Made by a program: the position numbers and the translations under genes | Notes under the pieces: generated by a model | The model's input: the letters and a program-made list of their open reading frames with translations, nothing else | Told to the model about the DNA's origin: nothing | The model's database searches: none | Shown: positions 19,431-33,234 of the stretch, piece after piece | How positions within the stretch are numbered: position 1 is the first letter of the stretch | How the letters are laid out: each line of letters starts with the position of its first letter | Source: Mantis religiosa | Lineage: Eukaryota > Arthropoda > Insecta > Mantodea > Mantidae | Reading direction: 5' to 3' | NCBI GenBank assembly: GCA_030765055.1 | Contig: CM060953.1 | Coordinates: 177,927,209-177,991,208, forward strand | DNA: 64,000 bases

Positions 19431-20732
19431 TAAATAAATGCAGATTAAATCTAAACTTGTTATTCAGTTTTGTAATATTTTGACACTTCGGTTCTTTCTG
19501 TCTCTGCTAATTAACCAAAGTTATAATAAATGATTTACAGTATTATATAAATATTAATTATTGGCAATCTTCACACTGCTGTGGTAATAAAAGAAGCTGC
19601 AGTACAAAATGGTGAAATGCCAGCGGAATAGTTTATTTCATATTTTAATAAATCTCAATAATCAAGTGAATGCTAACGTGTTCCAGTTACCATATTAACA
19701 ATGGAAACAGAAACAATTGAAAAAAAAAATTAAAAAGAAGAAACATTTGTGTATTTTTCTTCAGTAATGCAGATAGAATTGGTAGGTTTCCTGTATTTCT
19801 CAGGTTTTTCCGTATTTTAGAATAAATTTATTGAACCTCCCGGCTCTCTGGACAAATTCGGGCTATTTCTCGAGATATTTAATCACGGTCATTGATTCCA
19901 TGTTTTAAATTGTATATTTCCAATCGTGATGATCACTTTCGTATGTAGTCTACCGAACAATGACCCACTGCTGTGCGATATATGGAAGGATGGAGTAAAG
20001 CGAATGAAATGGTTCGAGACTAGAAGCCCACGCTTAACAGCAGAAATTAGTTAAGAAAGAAGGTTACATCCTCCCCTCCCTCCGCCAATTCTGGTAGTAC
20101 TACTATAAATGGTAGCATTGTTTCTTGTCAGCTGTTAGAATGTGGACATAGCAAATGTACAAATGTAAGAAACAAGAGTCTTTCCAGCTCATTAAAGCTA
20201 CGTTTGCTATCTGTATAGATTAACAAAGATTTATTTTTATCTGAATCAGAAATGATAAAGCTTAACAATTAACGTAATGTAAGGATACCTAATATATGCC
20301 TTCAGCTGCTATGAATAAATATATTAAAGTTATATCTGCACATAATGTAGGTACGAGCTCTTCTAATGGGAAACATTTCTGGAAGTTCCCTTGTTTTCTG
20401 CTAGTAAATCTGGATATCCTAAATGCAGTACACATCACATTGTGTCATATATTCTAAACACGTCTATAACTTTACTTTTATTCCAAACTAAATAATTCAA
20501 TTTATATTATTGTTGCTTGTACAAATCCAATTCTATACGATTTAAGCTCCAAATTTCACTATGACTTAAGTTGATGGACCATTTTATTGCTTAACTTATT
20601 TTCTTTCTGAATATCTTCTTAAATTATGTACTGATATAAACCTTATTAACACGGTTAAACTTACAAATAAACAGTAAGTATTACTGTAAACGAAGAATCA
20701 GGCTGAATTGGATTTTAACTTCCAATCTGGCA
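19431..20732. repeat. Non-coding interspersed repeats
   Basis: No gene is seen. Most of the stretch matches the inverse of 57,540-58,380. Part (about 20,345-20,650) has a third copy, inverted, at 40,610-40,900. The segment is AT-rich without long frames. Confidence 0.6.
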
Positions 20733-20960
20733 AGCTGAGTGGTTAAGGCCACCAGACGGAGAGTGAGAGATCCGTGGTTCAAATCCCAGTAATGGCAGTG
20801 CTACACACCGCTAATTTGAAAGAACAATTACTTTCTAATGTTATTGTAAACCTTGGTGGGCAGTGACGTTAAGGAACCCTACGATGAGTTAAGCAATGTT
20901 TCGTTCCTAATTTACTCACCTCCCCATTTAATAAATTTGCATATTCCTTCAAAGCCATAG
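20733..20960 (+). repeat. SINE family 3 copy with clear tRNA-like head
   Basis: The head has an A-box-like GCTGAGTGGTTAAGG and a B box GTGGTTCAAATCCC, followed by the family tail (GGGCAGTGACGTTAAGG, CTCCCCATTTAATAAATTTG). The inverse copy is at 57,310-57,540. Confidence 0.75.
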
Positions 20961-21474
20961 TTACATGATAACCGGTAAGTATATTCCCCAAGGACAAGTT
21001 TATTTAATTCACAGGTAGCGCTTAATAATTTAAAAATCTCTCGTCAGATATCAACATTGACTGTTTATTGATAATGGTTTGGAATTACTGTCAAGGAAAG
21101 TTGCAGTATGCTTGTTTTAGAAGTTGTACACTCGATGGCAGCACTTTATATTCTACCATTCTTATCGGTTGTATACACCGTAAGGAAGATATTTGACAAA
21201 GAAACACGGCAACTATAATAACACCGAATGTAAACTAAGGAATAATTTAGTTGTCCGCGATTATCAAATAATTAGATAATGACTTTCATTCAGATTGTCG
21301 AACACTACTGGAGTTTTTTTTTTGTGTCTAAGACGTTTGTAGTAATTAGTTGGAGGTTAGCATTTCACTTTTATCGGAACGAATGGAATGCTATTTGAAA
21401 ATAACGATGTTTACACTTCCAAAATTAACAGATAATAAATACAGTAATTAAGTTGTTTCAGATTAACGTAGGTT

Positions 21475-21865
21475 TTAGATATCCCGTATAGAGCACATTC
21501 TGGCGCTAGTTCTTACAGATGGCAGTGTCTCCCTTCTCTTGAACTTGGAGACGAAAGCAGAGATGGCAGCACAGGAAATATAATACAGTATTGGAAATGT
21601 CATTCGATTTCGGATGAGGTATCCTTTAATAGTTTCCAAGTAATTGTGTTTTCTCAAGGGCATCAGTTACAGAAGTTATAAAGGGAGTGGTATTACTTTT
21701 AAGAAGGTTTTTAAATTTTGTGCACCTAGGGAAGTTTTCACCACTGCAACAAAAGCGTACATTTAGTGCTTTAAGAGTAGTTCGCTCTTGTGTACTTTTC
21801 AAACCTGGTAATTTTCCATATTGGAATTTTTGGATTCCGGGAAAGCAATTGCGCTATTTCCCGGA
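21475..21865 (+). repeat. 370-bp repeat ending in a palindrome; empty-site paralogue of the LINE target
   Basis: The repeat runs from ATATCCCGTATAGAGCACA to the palindrome TCCGGGAAAGC...TTTCCCGGA (21,836-21,865). It is the inverse equivalent of 51,087-51,160 joined to 56,456-56,790. At 21,795-21,805 it shows the sequence as it was before the LINE inserted in the other copy. Confidence 0.8.
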
Positions 21866-22020
21866 ATAATTATATTTATAATTAAGCCTAAGATGCCATC
21901 TCTCTCACACCCTTTGATTAAGATCCAAAGCCTGTATGTGTTTCTACCGAGGAATAGTATATGTTGGTGAAGCCGCGAGGTTATTTTTGTTAAACGTATA
22001 AAACGAATTTGACTGAGCGT

Positions 22021-22450
22021 TTAATTCTGATTATGGAGGAAGTTTTAGGCGATGTGTTCAGCGATGATGAAATAGAAGAGGTGCGGCAAGCTGGATGTCA
22101 TCAATTAATACTAACATCTATACAGAGCTATGTGTTGGTAAACTATTCATAATGTAAATATTCAAAAGAACATATTGGCGTATTTTGTACTAAGAAGTAG
22201 TAAAAGTCCAGGAAGTTTGTGAATAACGCAATTCATATTGAAGGTTTCACTGTTAGTGTGCTTGTTCTAAAAGAAAAGTGATGGACATCGTACGAAGAGA
22301 TCAAAAGTATTTTCGATGGAGGATGTAACAAAGTTTCTGAATGATGCTCCTGGTAAAAAGTATTTATTATTTAAAGTGGTAATGAAAGCTGTTCTCGGTG
22401 CGCCCATAAAGGGATGCCGTATGGGCTTAATGTAAAGCCATGACGTTAAA
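22021..22450 (+). pseudogene. Tyrosine recombinase N-terminal fragment (Crypton-like)
   Basis: ATG 22,032 is followed by EEVLGDVFSDDEIEEVRQAG. Later, in other frames, come the equivalents of SKVFSMEDVTKFLNDAPGKK and VVMKAVLG. This family is common in arthropod genomes as tyrosine-recombinase transposons (Crypton-like). Several frame changes exist. The fragment ends around 22,440, before the catalytic Arg region. The palindrome at 21,836-21,865 lies about 170 bases upstream, at the 5' end of the element. Confidence 0.6.
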
Positions 22451-22599
22451 ACCAACAAAAACTGAAAAATATAATATAATGCAAATGTAGAGCCTGTAAG
22501 CCGGGTCCATTATACCGGCACCAGGTATATCAAACAAAAATAAAAAGCCTAAGCCTTTTACCCTAGCTTATTTTGTTTTTTGGGGCCGAATTTTTGGAG

Positions 22600-23180
22600 T
22601 CCGGGACAGCATTCGTCTTTTCCCGGCATAAACTTTCTATAGATACCTGAGGCCAAGGTGCCCTCCCCTCAGCCCAGACACTCCCGATTATAAATTCATT
22701 CCGATCTTCAACATCATCGACCATAACTTTTACCAGCTCCTCTCTTAGGCAAGCCCCTGAAATCTCCATTATCAGTGCCACTTTCATTTACAAATTCTTG
22801 TCATCAAGAGAATCCTTCACAAACTGTTACACACTCCATAAAAAAATTTGATCTCTTCGGACGATGTCCAACATATTTCTTTTTAAGAAGTACACTAACA
22901 TAGAAAACTTCCAATATAAATTACATTATTTAATTTTATCATTGTTTTCAGCATAGAAAATTCCTGGACTCATCAGTTTACTACTTCTCCTTTACACAAT
23001 AAATAATTTACCAACTCATACCTCTATTTACATTTTGTTGGTATTAATTGATCACACGAAGCTTTGCACGTCTGTTCTGTTTCATCATGGTCTAAAACTT
23101 TCCCCATAATCAGAACTAAGCCCTAAGTCAAATTCGTTTTACGCGTTTAACAAATATATCACGACATTTACAACTTGTAT
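22600..23180 (-). pseudogene. Tyrosine recombinase fragment joined to the palindromic 3' end
   Basis: On the minus strand the gene starts near 23,110. It reaches the segment MKVALIMEISGACLREELVK, whose LREEL contains the first catalytic Arg of tyrosine recombinases, and then VDDVEDRNEFII. The next bases do not continue the enzyme but run about 70 bases to the palindrome at 22,600-22,627. The same junction occurs at 38.14, 50.25 and 63.45 kb, so this is a family of internally deleted elements. Confidence 0.65.
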
Positions 23181-23599
23181 TATTCTGCATAGCTATACAT
23201 ATAGCTGATGCACGTTATATTTTCAACTTACATACAATAAATGTACAGTACGCGCAAGATAAGAAGAGCGCTGGATTTAGGGTGCAGTGCGTGGAGAGGG
23301 GAAGCTGCGAGAGCTAGCACTCTTTTGTTTCTGCAGTGTAGTCAACCTTGAAAAACACAGTTCAGCAAAATAGCGTGTTAACATAAGCGAAGATATGCGC
23401 CACAAGTGTGAGATCTGTGGACAAACATTAAATTGAACTCGATCCGATAAACTGTATATTTATATATGTACTATTTATGAAACACATAAAAACAGCAAAC
23501 AAATATTATGACAGCTATAAATACGCACTCTTTCGCTTTGTGGTTCTTCGATTTCTGAGTCCACTGCATCAGTTTCATCGCTAGTATCCTCTGATCTGT
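23181..23599. other. No gene recognised
   Basis: AT-rich sequence with no long frame, repeat match or RNA-like structure that I can support. Confidence 0.5.
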
Positions 23600-23900
23600 T
23601 GATAATTTCATCAATCGCATTTTCCATTATACCATTATTTCTCCAATATTTCATTTCCAGGTCTTGCAGTATCTTCCCAATCCGTCGCAGTTACAGAAGA
23701 GAATGCTTCTATAGCAAGTTTCTGCAGATTTGTGGCTCACATATCACCAGTAACGTTGTGTCATCTGAAAACGTCCTTTATTTTTGCTCACGCCAGTTCA
23801 ATTGCTTACAGATCATAGTTATACGGAGGTAAACAAATAATAGTGTGTCCACTTTCGAAAACCATAACATCCACAACATAGGTAAGTCTTGCTATTAGGT
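23600..23900 (-). pseudogene. IS630/Tc1-like DDE transposase C-terminus
   Basis: On the minus strand one frame reads GHTIICLPPYNYDL, then AIELA, AKIKDVFR, HNVTGDM, and TNLQKLAIEAFSSVTATDW, interrupted by stops. This is the typical end of IS630-type transposases, in which the final acidic residue lies just after the PPY...IEL segment. Only about 90 residues remain. Confidence 0.6.
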
Positions 23901-24489
23901 TTGTCGGTCTCTAATAAATATCGGTGCAGCTGTGGTAATGGAGAGAAATAGAAAGCTATATAGAAATATACAAAGGGCTCAGAGCAAGAGAAAAGCACAG
24001 ATAAAAGAACAAGATATAAGGAAAAGGAGGAAGTCAAAAAGGAAAGGATTGAAGGGAAAAGAAGAAAGAAAGAAAACATCACTATTAGTAATTACCATAC
24101 ACAGGTCACAGCCTTACCTGATTTTTCCTGGTGATTTTGGAGATTCATTGGGATGAGATGTACAAAACGATTTAATACGGCTGACAGTTCTGACACTTTT
24201 TCCTGCGTAAGCAGCAGCTCGTTGTATTAATTTGCTGAATGGAACATTAACTGGTTGTTATCCTTTTCTATATCGCAACTTTCTGAAAATTTCGCTATTA
24301 TTTTGCGGCCAGCACTATGCACGACACTACGTGCATGTTTCCGAGTCGGAGTTCGTTGATATTAATTAACCTCAAACTTACACAAAACGTATGCACACAG
24401 AAAAAAAGCGCGTGTAAAAGCTTAGCATATTAGTCACTAGATGTCAGAGTGTACTAGTATAGCGCATTTCATGTTTCTAAGTTGTCATC
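23901..24489. other. No gene recognised
   Basis: The A/G-rich stretch at 23,935-24,080 yields low-complexity Lys/Arg frames that look like chance. Nothing else is supported. Confidence 0.5.
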
Positions 24490-24716
24490 TGTGTTTACGG
24501 AGTTAGCCGAAACCTACCGAGTGAAGACTTGGGAGAGGAACGCTCAAGATAAATTGCGCATACTGTACGTGTGCAGGAGCCACGAGAGACTGTGATGGTG
24601 AATGTTTCGTCATTCTGCCGCAAAAGGGTGTACAAAAGTGTCTTTCTGCAGAAATAAAGAGCATTTTTAATTTCTGCAAACTTGACTTTTAATTTTACAA
24701 ACCCACAAAGACACAA
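24490..24716 (+). repeat. Partial Gypsy-type LTR (3' portion)
   Basis: The end CTTTTAATTTTACAAACCCACAAAGACACA resembles the final bases of the LTR at 16,530-16,560 in parts longer than 10 bases, and upstream there is a shared GAGTTAGCCG. Like copy 1 it is followed by ATAT. The other end is not recognisable. Confidence 0.5.
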
Positions 24717-24759
24717 TATATTTCTCCAGATGAGGGTGGTTCTCTCAGTACAAAATCTT

Positions 24760-24990
24760 CTCAGGAAACTTCATTTTACTTCACAGAGAATTCTGCACAT
24801 AACCCTCTGCCGCAGTAGATGATTTCTATCCTTACTGCCGTTTCAGTAACAGAACATCGGCACCAGAATCTACGAACAAAGTAGCAGTTGTTCCTCTAAA
24901 AGCATGACCAGTGTTAGATTTTGGATCCTCTAATTCCATATGTGTTGCTATTTTTGAACACACTGTACCAATGCTGTTAATCCTCACTGT
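24760..24990 (-). pseudogene. Tyrosine recombinase C-terminal fragment
   Basis: On the minus strand an open segment from about 24,990 reads RINSIGTVCSKIATHMELED and then SNTGHAFRGTTATLFVDSG. The H-x-x-R in GHAFR is the second catalytic box of tyrosine recombinases. It joins directly to the LTR end at 24,716. The equivalent region of the longer copy is 43,780-43,945. Confidence 0.7.
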
Positions 24991-25140
24991 GCGGCGGTAC
25001 TTTCACTCCACCTCACGGCTGCACGTACCTGGATTCGATATCGGGACTCCTTACTCGGTCTCGACGTCGTCGTCCCCTGCCTGCTTCACCCTTGCCTCTG
25101 GGTGCTGTCTCCTGCATGGACTCTTTTTGGGTTCTCAGAG

Positions 25141-25535
25141 TGTTAAGGTTGAGACAACACAAACATCCGATAATATCTGAACTGCTTTAATTGTTCTTAC
25201 ACTTATGTGGTATCCGAGCACCTTCAATTAACTGCACTTTTCTCGGCGGACATTCTACAATGCATTTTACTTGACGCCGCACGTCGTGAAAGAGTAAGCT
25301 GTCGGACACACCAGACGAATGTATACAATGTACTTGACTACCATGGGGTTGAATTGGGGTTTCTACCTTTTATATACTCAGCACGGCGTCACAAGGAAAA
25401 CTAACAGAATATTTACCTGCATAACGGTACAGCAAAATAGCTAGCACTCCACCCTATTGGCTAACATCCGCCCTTTCTAGGCTGTCACCCGGGGAGTGCA
25501 AGGTTTCTCACATATCTGCACAGGTTCATGTTACA
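25141..25535 (-). repeat. Candidate solo LTR
   Basis: On the minus strand the segment begins TGTAACATGAACC and ends AACCTTAACA (395 bp). A TATA box GAGTATATAAAAGG lies near the middle and an AATTAAAG signal lies downstream. These are LTR-like features, but no internal coding sequence or target duplication is visible. Confidence 0.4.
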
Positions 25536-25548
25536 AATTTTACATCAA

Positions 25549-25755
25549 GTACGAGGTACGTCCAGAAAGTAAGTTCTGTTTGGTAATAAAATTAAATTGT
25601 GTACAGATACAGAAAAATTATTTATTGCACAAAATTCTACAACTCTTAAACTACTTTTCCACATAACTGCCGAAATTTCTAGAAAAGTTCTAGAGAAGAA
25701 AGACATAGCCATCTATAAGAACTTCTGGAAAAGACCCTAAACGGCTAAGTAAGTA
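25549..25755 (+). repeat. Mariner terminal fragment
   Basis: TACGAGGTACGTCCAGAAAG at 25,549 matches the usual form of mariner terminal inverted repeats. The following 150 bases resemble the 3' part of such elements, with no frame left. Confidence 0.45.
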
Positions 25756-26029
25756 GTCATAGGCCTATCAGCCTTCTTTCATCCATTAGCAAGATGTTTG
25801 AGAAAGTTGTTCAGCATTGTCTCCAAAGCATACTGGACCAACATCAGATGCTACGACCTGAGCAATTTGGATTCCGGAGGCAGCATTCCACAACACATCA
25901 GCTCCTTCGCCTTGTGGACGAAGTGGTTAAAGGGTTTAACAATCGGCCTTAAGTCGCAGCCCTCTTCCTCGACATCTCCCGAGCCTTCGACTCTGTCTGG
26001 CACGAAGGCCTTCTACATCGCCTCATTCA
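25755..26029 (+). pseudogene. Non-LTR retrotransposon reverse transcriptase fragment
   Basis: Readable pieces are the equivalent of RPISLLSSISKMFEKVVQ, then LRPEQFGFRRQHSTTHQL and ALFLDISRAFDSVWHEGLL. These are the fingers and first catalytic Asp (FLDI) of Jockey-like reverse transcriptase. It is cut off at 26,029 by a mariner end. Confidence 0.75.
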
Positions 26030-26210
26030 ATATACGAGGGCTGTTCAATAAAGAATAATCACAATTTTTATTTGACGACGTAATTTTACTCATCCTCATA
26101 ATTTTCATGGTCCTTCTCAAAATAGTCTCCCTGAAAGCGATACACTTGTCCCAGCGTTTCTGCCAATCTTCAAAGAAATGCTGGAAAACAATTTTGAGAG
26201 ATTAAAATGA
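26030..26210 (+). repeat. Mariner 3' terminal fragment inserted at TA
   Basis: TACGAGGGCTGTTCAATAAAG begins the fragment. About 115 bases later the sequence (CAATCTTCAAAGAAATGCTGG) matches the 3' coding end of the mariner at 33,870-33,890. The rest (to 26,680) has no recognisable feature. Confidence 0.5.
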
Positions 26211-26987
26211 ATTTACAACACGTGTCACACTCACACAGAAAATAAAGAAACTGACATGAGTCACTAAATAACTTTACACTAAGGAATACTTGGATACAAT
26301 GCAAACATGCGAACCACATGCTCTTGTTGTGGATGATTGTTCTTATGATTGCGGTAATGGAGTAGGTCCAACATGATAGCTGCATCACAAACAATCTGCC
26401 CTGTGATTTAATAACTATTAGCTACTGGATCTGTTTACGTAAGAAGGATAAAATTAGATTCTAGAACTAAAATATAAAGCAATGATAGATTGCTTAATAT
26501 TTTCAATACATATTCAAGTTCTACAGCTGTAACTATGAGTGTTGGTGATCCTGCTTCACCGTCCAGCAAAGGACTACCGCGCAACACCCAGCTGCAGCAC
26601 GCATTTGTGTGTAAATCTAGGGAACTTTGGACATCAGCGAGGCAAGAGAGGAAGGTTGTAAGCATGCGCAATACTGATTACTAGGGCCCGGAAGTTGTTG
26701 ACCTAAAAATTCTCTACAAATGAGCTATAAAGCACCCTTAAGATATAAAAAATGCACATAAATTGTGAAAAAATGGCCTAGGAAAAATTAACAATTTCTT
26801 TCATAATATTAAATTAATAACTGTCGCAGACGAACAATGAATATGTTTCGAATAACCACACTTTAAAATTAGTAAATAATGCAATTATTGTAACTAATTA
26901 ATAAATAAATTCAAAATTCATCAGGTTATTTTCAATTTTATAAAATATGTAAAAAAAAGTTACTGTACGCATTGTCCAAAGCATACC

Positions 26988-27750
26988 TTACTTAGAGTTG
27001 GTCATCTTCAAGTTAACAAAAGTAAAGGAACGGCGGTTGTCAGCTAAAACTGTTTTATACTTTGAGAAACTTCTCTCCACTTCCACAGATGTTATAGGTG
27101 CATATTTGAAAAACACTATGCCACTGCTTGTAAAATCGTGTTCTAAAATATCAGTTCTGAAGTTTTCTCCTGATAAATATAGGCAATCTCTTGGCAACCG
27201 CTTTATATGCAACCACTTCTGTCATTATTTCAAAATTGTCACAATGCAATTAACCATGAACCCCAGCGTGTTAAAATTGGTGACGAGGCAAAGCTATATT
27301 AGGGACTTTTTCTTTGAAATAAATGGTTTGGATTGGCGCTTTCGAAAATATTTTCTTTACTGTGGAAATTAGTGTATCTACTTCTGGAAATGTTGATGTG
27401 ACCTGTTCCGCCATGATGAATTCGATGAAGTGTATGAGCCAAACATGTAAGATGAACCATCGTACTGTAAAATAATTGTACCAATTTTGCCGCCTTTAAT
27501 GTAAGGTGCCGCGTCTGTGTGGAAGAGGAGCACGCTGTCATGCTGTATTCCACTAGGCCACAATAAACACATCGATTTATCGAACAGTTTGCGTATCTGA
27601 CAGTGATTATCAGCTTCCATAACCTCAGAGGTAAGAAGAAACCTTTGACGGGCACTAGTAACTTCTAGCGTACAATTGGACACATAACGGCTCTCTGAAT
27701 CGGTTGTCTCATCAATTGATACATTTTTCTCCCATTCTCATATTTTGTTT
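26988..27750 (-). pseudogene. hAT-like transposase C-terminal half, broken
   Basis: Minus-strand frames contain a segment around LLFHTDAAPY and YSTMVHLTCLAHTLHRI, part of the DDE/RNase H core region of hAT-like proteins. At the end come FFKYAPITSVEVERSFSKYK and LADNRRSFTF, the C-terminal dimerisation segment typical of the superfamily. Three frames are needed, so it is a pseudogene. N-terminal zinc-finger and catalytic Asp regions are not readable. Confidence 0.75.
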
Positions 27751-27934
27751 AACGTGTCTTCATAACAGATTTGTACGTAACCTTTACGCAAAGTTGGTTC
27801 ATTTGGAATTGTATGACCAGTGTGACGTTCAAGAAAATTTCGTATTTTGGAATTAATTTTCCTAGTGGAATATTTGCACTAAAAACACCTCACATAATTC
27901 TTTATAAGAGGAAGATTACTTTTTTTGTACATTT

Positions 27935-28195
27935 ATACCTCGCCTTTAACTGCAGTGGTCATATCGGCGGCCGATCTCCTTTGGAACATATCGAAGGTGT
28001 TAACTCTTGTTCGGTTAGTTTTAATCATTAGATCACGCACACATTCGCACTCTCATTCATACTTCCAGACCCTGGGGAAGATGAGGAATTATCTTGGACG
28101 GAGAAAAGAACCCACCCCCACCGCCGGGAATCGAACCTGGGACCTCTAGCACGGCAGGCAGGTGCTCTACCGACTGAAGGAAGCTGACTTTTTAC
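27935..28195 (-). repeat. SINE family 1 copy with well-kept tRNA head
   Basis: On the minus strand the A-box region reads TCAGTCGGTAGAGCACC and the B box GGTTCGATTCCCGG, very close to a tRNA. The tail (AAGTATGAATGAGAGTGCGA) matches the other copies. It is probably the youngest family member in the window. Confidence 0.8.
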
Positions 28196-28737
28196 TTGTC
28201 GAAGCCTTTTCTTTTCCACATTTTGATGAACTCGCAAATGTTTTCCTGTGGATGCAATCCACACGTATTGTATGATGTAAGCAGCAGTTCCTCTAATTGA
28301 TGCGTCAAATTCACCAGCACTGTTAGGACGCTGACCTGTGTTAATTACATGTTTACCACACTTACAATGTTACTATTTCATATAAAATATGTAAATCAAC
28401 TTTTATAACAGATTATTATAAAATTTCCCAAAAGGCCCATGGGTCAGGGTCAAGTCTGCCACGAGAATTGAACCCAGGCATCCCGAAAGCGGGCTACAGA
28501 TAAAAATGCCCCATAAATTCGTGAAAAAAGAAATAAAATGACCGGAAAATGCATTTAAATGTTAATAGGTAAATGACTTTATTGTAAAATGTGGGGAAAA
28601 AAGCATTTTGATGACCTATAAAAGCCATAAATATCTAGTGTATTTGTTCCAGAATGCACGTAATTTCCAATAAGCATCGTCTATGACTACTCAGAAAAAA
28701 ATATGACTTTTCATCAAAATCCGGGCCCTACTGATTA

Positions 28738-29116
28738 CCGAGTTTGTTGGCTATCAGCACGTTGACGTCATGGATAGCAGGTGTTTTCCATTCATCATGA
28801 GTTCATTATTGGTCATACTCGATTTCTTATACTTACAATGACGCATTGTTATTTACATGATCTTTTAAAATTTCTACAATGTGATTTATAAAACAGAAAA
28901 GAGCATGCTACAACACGTAAGGACGAGCCGCCCTTGGTTACCTTACATTTACATATCTGTATGCGCCTTTCGCCAGAATGAGATTAACCAACAACCTAAT
29001 ATTCAAATTTCGATAATTGGCAATAACCATAAGTACATTTCAGGTAATGAAGTCCTTGGCACAGCTAGATTTGCAAATTTCAACTGATAGACAATACACC
29101 ACACGCCAGTGAACCA
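28738..29116. other. Upstream region of the small secreted-peptide gene
   Basis: No gene or repeat is recognised. It adjoins the TATA box at 29,117 and may hold regulatory sequence. Confidence 0.4.
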
Positions 29117-29124
29117 TATATAAA
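29117..29124 (+). promoter_or_regulatory. TATA box of the secreted-peptide gene
   Basis: TATATAAA lies 45 bases upstream of the start codon (29,169). A start site about 25-30 bases downstream would give a 5' leader of only about 20 bases. Confidence 0.65.
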
Positions 29125-29168
29125 GAGTCGGAACGCAGACCGTGACATCTGAAGAACACAACTTCAAC

Positions 29169-31072
<1,904 letters not shown>

Positions 31073-31240
31073 GTTGTTTACACAATATCACATTCATACT
31101 GCACTCGATACTCAACAATAACATTATCTCCATTTTGTTGTTTTTGTTTCTGCTTTCAGGATAAATAAACTGCAGAATAAGAAGATAATCTACAAGGATT
31201 TACCAACATGTAAATGTAAATACATGTATATATAGAATGT

Positions 31241-31246
31241 AATAAA
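31241..31246 (+). terminator. Poly(A) signal of the secreted-peptide gene
   Basis: AATAAA lies about 170 bases after the stop codon and 80 bases after the putative third exon begins, followed by a GT-rich stretch. Confidence 0.6.
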
Positions 31247-31249
31247 TGG

Positions 31250-31765
31250 TGTTTGAACTGTTACTTGTTTTAATTCAGTGTTTTGATACAAATAATCCAG
31301 CCATACCAACAGTTCATACTTATATTTGCTTTTAGTCATACACGAACAATTCTTTGTGAATTTTTCAAAACACTATACAAATTCCTGTGCTGAAACTAAA
31401 GTGAAGTTTTAGGGAACTGCTGTTATTATTAGAGAAATTTAGCTTCATTCATTGTTCTTTTGGAATTTTACCGGGAATCGAGAACTTTCGAGGCAAGAGA
31501 TTTGACATGTAGTAGTGATTTGCAGCTTCTAATTTATATTATGAAGTGGTTGGGAAGCATGAGCTACCTTAAAAACCACTTTATATATAACTATATATAA
31601 TATATAAACCACTACAGACGAGGCGTGTCCGTATAATAAGATCTCCAAGATGCTGGAGCCGTGAGGAACGCTATTACGCGAGATTCGGCAACACTGGCAT
31701 GTACCTTGTTTCACCACTTCAAATCCCCACCACGAGTAACCCGTTGCAACCATTACTCTCGGCTG
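31250..31765. other. No gene recognised
   Basis: AT-rich sequence with a short TATATAA-rich patch (about 31,580-31,610). No repeat family is identified. Confidence 0.5.
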
Positions 31766-31779
31766 GGCAGCCGTTTGCG

Positions 31780-32535
31780 ATGGAGCTTCCTATCACTTCC
31801 GCCGTTAAGTCCGAGTTGCATACAGTGATCCGGTTTTTGAGAGCCAAGGGCACTACCCCCACTGAAATTCATCGTCAGTTATGTGAAGTCTAAGGTCCGT
31901 TTCGTCAAAAACGTGCGAAAGTGGGTCAGAGAGCTCAAAGACAGACGTACAGATGTCCATGACGAAGAGCGTTCTGGTCGGCCTTCGGTTTCAGCCGAAA
32001 CAATTGCAAAATGGAGCAAGAAATGCTTAAAGATCGGCGTGTGACAGTTCGCGAGCTGTGTGAATTTATCCCTGAAGTGAGTGAGACTACGATTGACAAG
32101 ATTTTGACCGAATATTTGCATTGTCGCAAGGTGTGTGTGAGGTGGGTCAACAAAATGCTCACCAAAGACCATAAACGGCAACGTGTTGAAGCGGCCCACC
32201 GATTCCTGGAGCGCTATGCAGAACAGGACGAGGAATTGTTGGATTCAATTGTCACTGGCGATGAAACCTCGGTGCACTACACAACACCAGAAACTAAAGA
32301 ACGTTCTCGTCAGTGGTGGCATTCGAATTCGCCGAAGCCGCGAGAGTACAATCAGACATTTTCCGCCGGCAAAGTGATGGCCAGTGTGTTCTGGGACAGA
32401 AAAGGTGTATTGTTGTGCGAGTTTACGCCTACCGGCACAACAATAAGCGCTACTAGCTGCTGTGAGACTTTAAAAGAATTTCGACGTGCTATTACAAACA
32501 GAAGGAGGGAAATGCTGCCGAAGGGAGTGATGTAA
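31780..32535 (+). pseudogene. Mariner transposase, 3'-truncated
   Basis: The N-terminus (MELPITSAVKSELHTVIRFL) lies in one frame with a stop near 31,891. The main frame from about 32,011 reads MEQEMLKDRRVTVRELCE, then TGDETSVHYTTPETKERS with the first catalytic Asp, then GKVMASVFWDRKGVLLCEF. It ends at LPKGVM just before the second Asp region (HDNARPH in relatives) and joins a SINE. About two thirds of the enzyme is present; it cannot be active. Confidence 0.85.
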
Positions 32536-32760
32536 TAATACAGTCAAGTACAAATTATAATAATACTCAAATTCAATTGTTTCACACTAGTGTATAGGAC
32601 GAGGTTTGGAAAAAGGTATATTGCTATAGTGGTGTTTGAACCACGGATCTTCCGATCTTGCTCCTGTTGCTCAGTGGTTCAGATCTTGGTTTGGCATTGT
32701 ACTCCCCAATCTATTTTTTTTTTTTCTTATTTACGTCCTCCAACGTTGTCATATACACAC
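32536..32760 (-). repeat. SINE family 3 copy and poly(T)/CA-rich tail
   Basis: The string TTTGAACCACGGATCTTCCG and an opposed GTGGTTCAGATCTTGG match the rearranged head at 16,725. A T-run (32,715-32,724) and CA-rich simple repeat (32,755-32,795) follow. Confidence 0.6.
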
Positions 32761-32799
32761 ACTCACACACGCAACAAACACACACGCACACACAATCCT

Positions 32800-33234
32800 T
32801 TATTTACAACAAAAAAGGCATTACAATCTAGAAAGATATTCCATTCTTTGCCAAAGTCTTCAAAGATATTTTACTCATTCCCAACATACTCGGAGAAAAT
32901 TTACAATCTAGAGATGTCGTGCTTCATTGTCGGAACAATAAACTGAAATGTATGTCTGAAACGCGTACAACTTATGAAGCCTTACAATATCCATTAATTT
33001 TATTGTAGGGTGAAGATGCATAATATTTCAATATCAAAATGATAAATCAAGTAACAGGTAAAGCAGCTTCGATCTGAAGAATATGTCCATCTCCGCTGAT
33101 GGTAACCCAGACAGCGTGGGAAGACTGATAATTTTGCCCGCACAGATATCTTAAGTTCACAGACTCCAAATAGGAGCTTATTCAGCATGCTTTCCAAGAC
33201 AAAACGTAACAGTACACTAAGCATAGTTGGCTGA
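32800..33234. other. No gene recognised
   Basis: No frame or repeat I can support; it leads into the Helitron helicase remnant. Confidence 0.4.

Larger units (their letters stand above)
26681..28729 (-). mobile_element. Degraded hAT element with exact 8-bp target duplication
   Basis: Inverted ends CTAGGGCCCGGA (26,681) and TCCGGGCCCT (ending 28,729) are bounded by ACTGATTA on both sides (26,673-26,680 and 28,730-28,737). An 8-bp duplication is diagnostic of hAT transposition. Inside lies a broken hAT transposase (minus strand) and a younger SINE family 1 insertion at 27,935-28,195. Confidence 0.85.

Noticed and set aside
23932..24156. Lys/Arg-rich 74-codon frame
   Set aside because: Arises from an A/G-rich stretch; no start context or homologous pattern.
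28130..28195. tRNA gene on the minus strand
   Set aside because: Good A and B boxes, but it continues into the SINE 1 tail and recurs at 17.8 and 60.0 kb.
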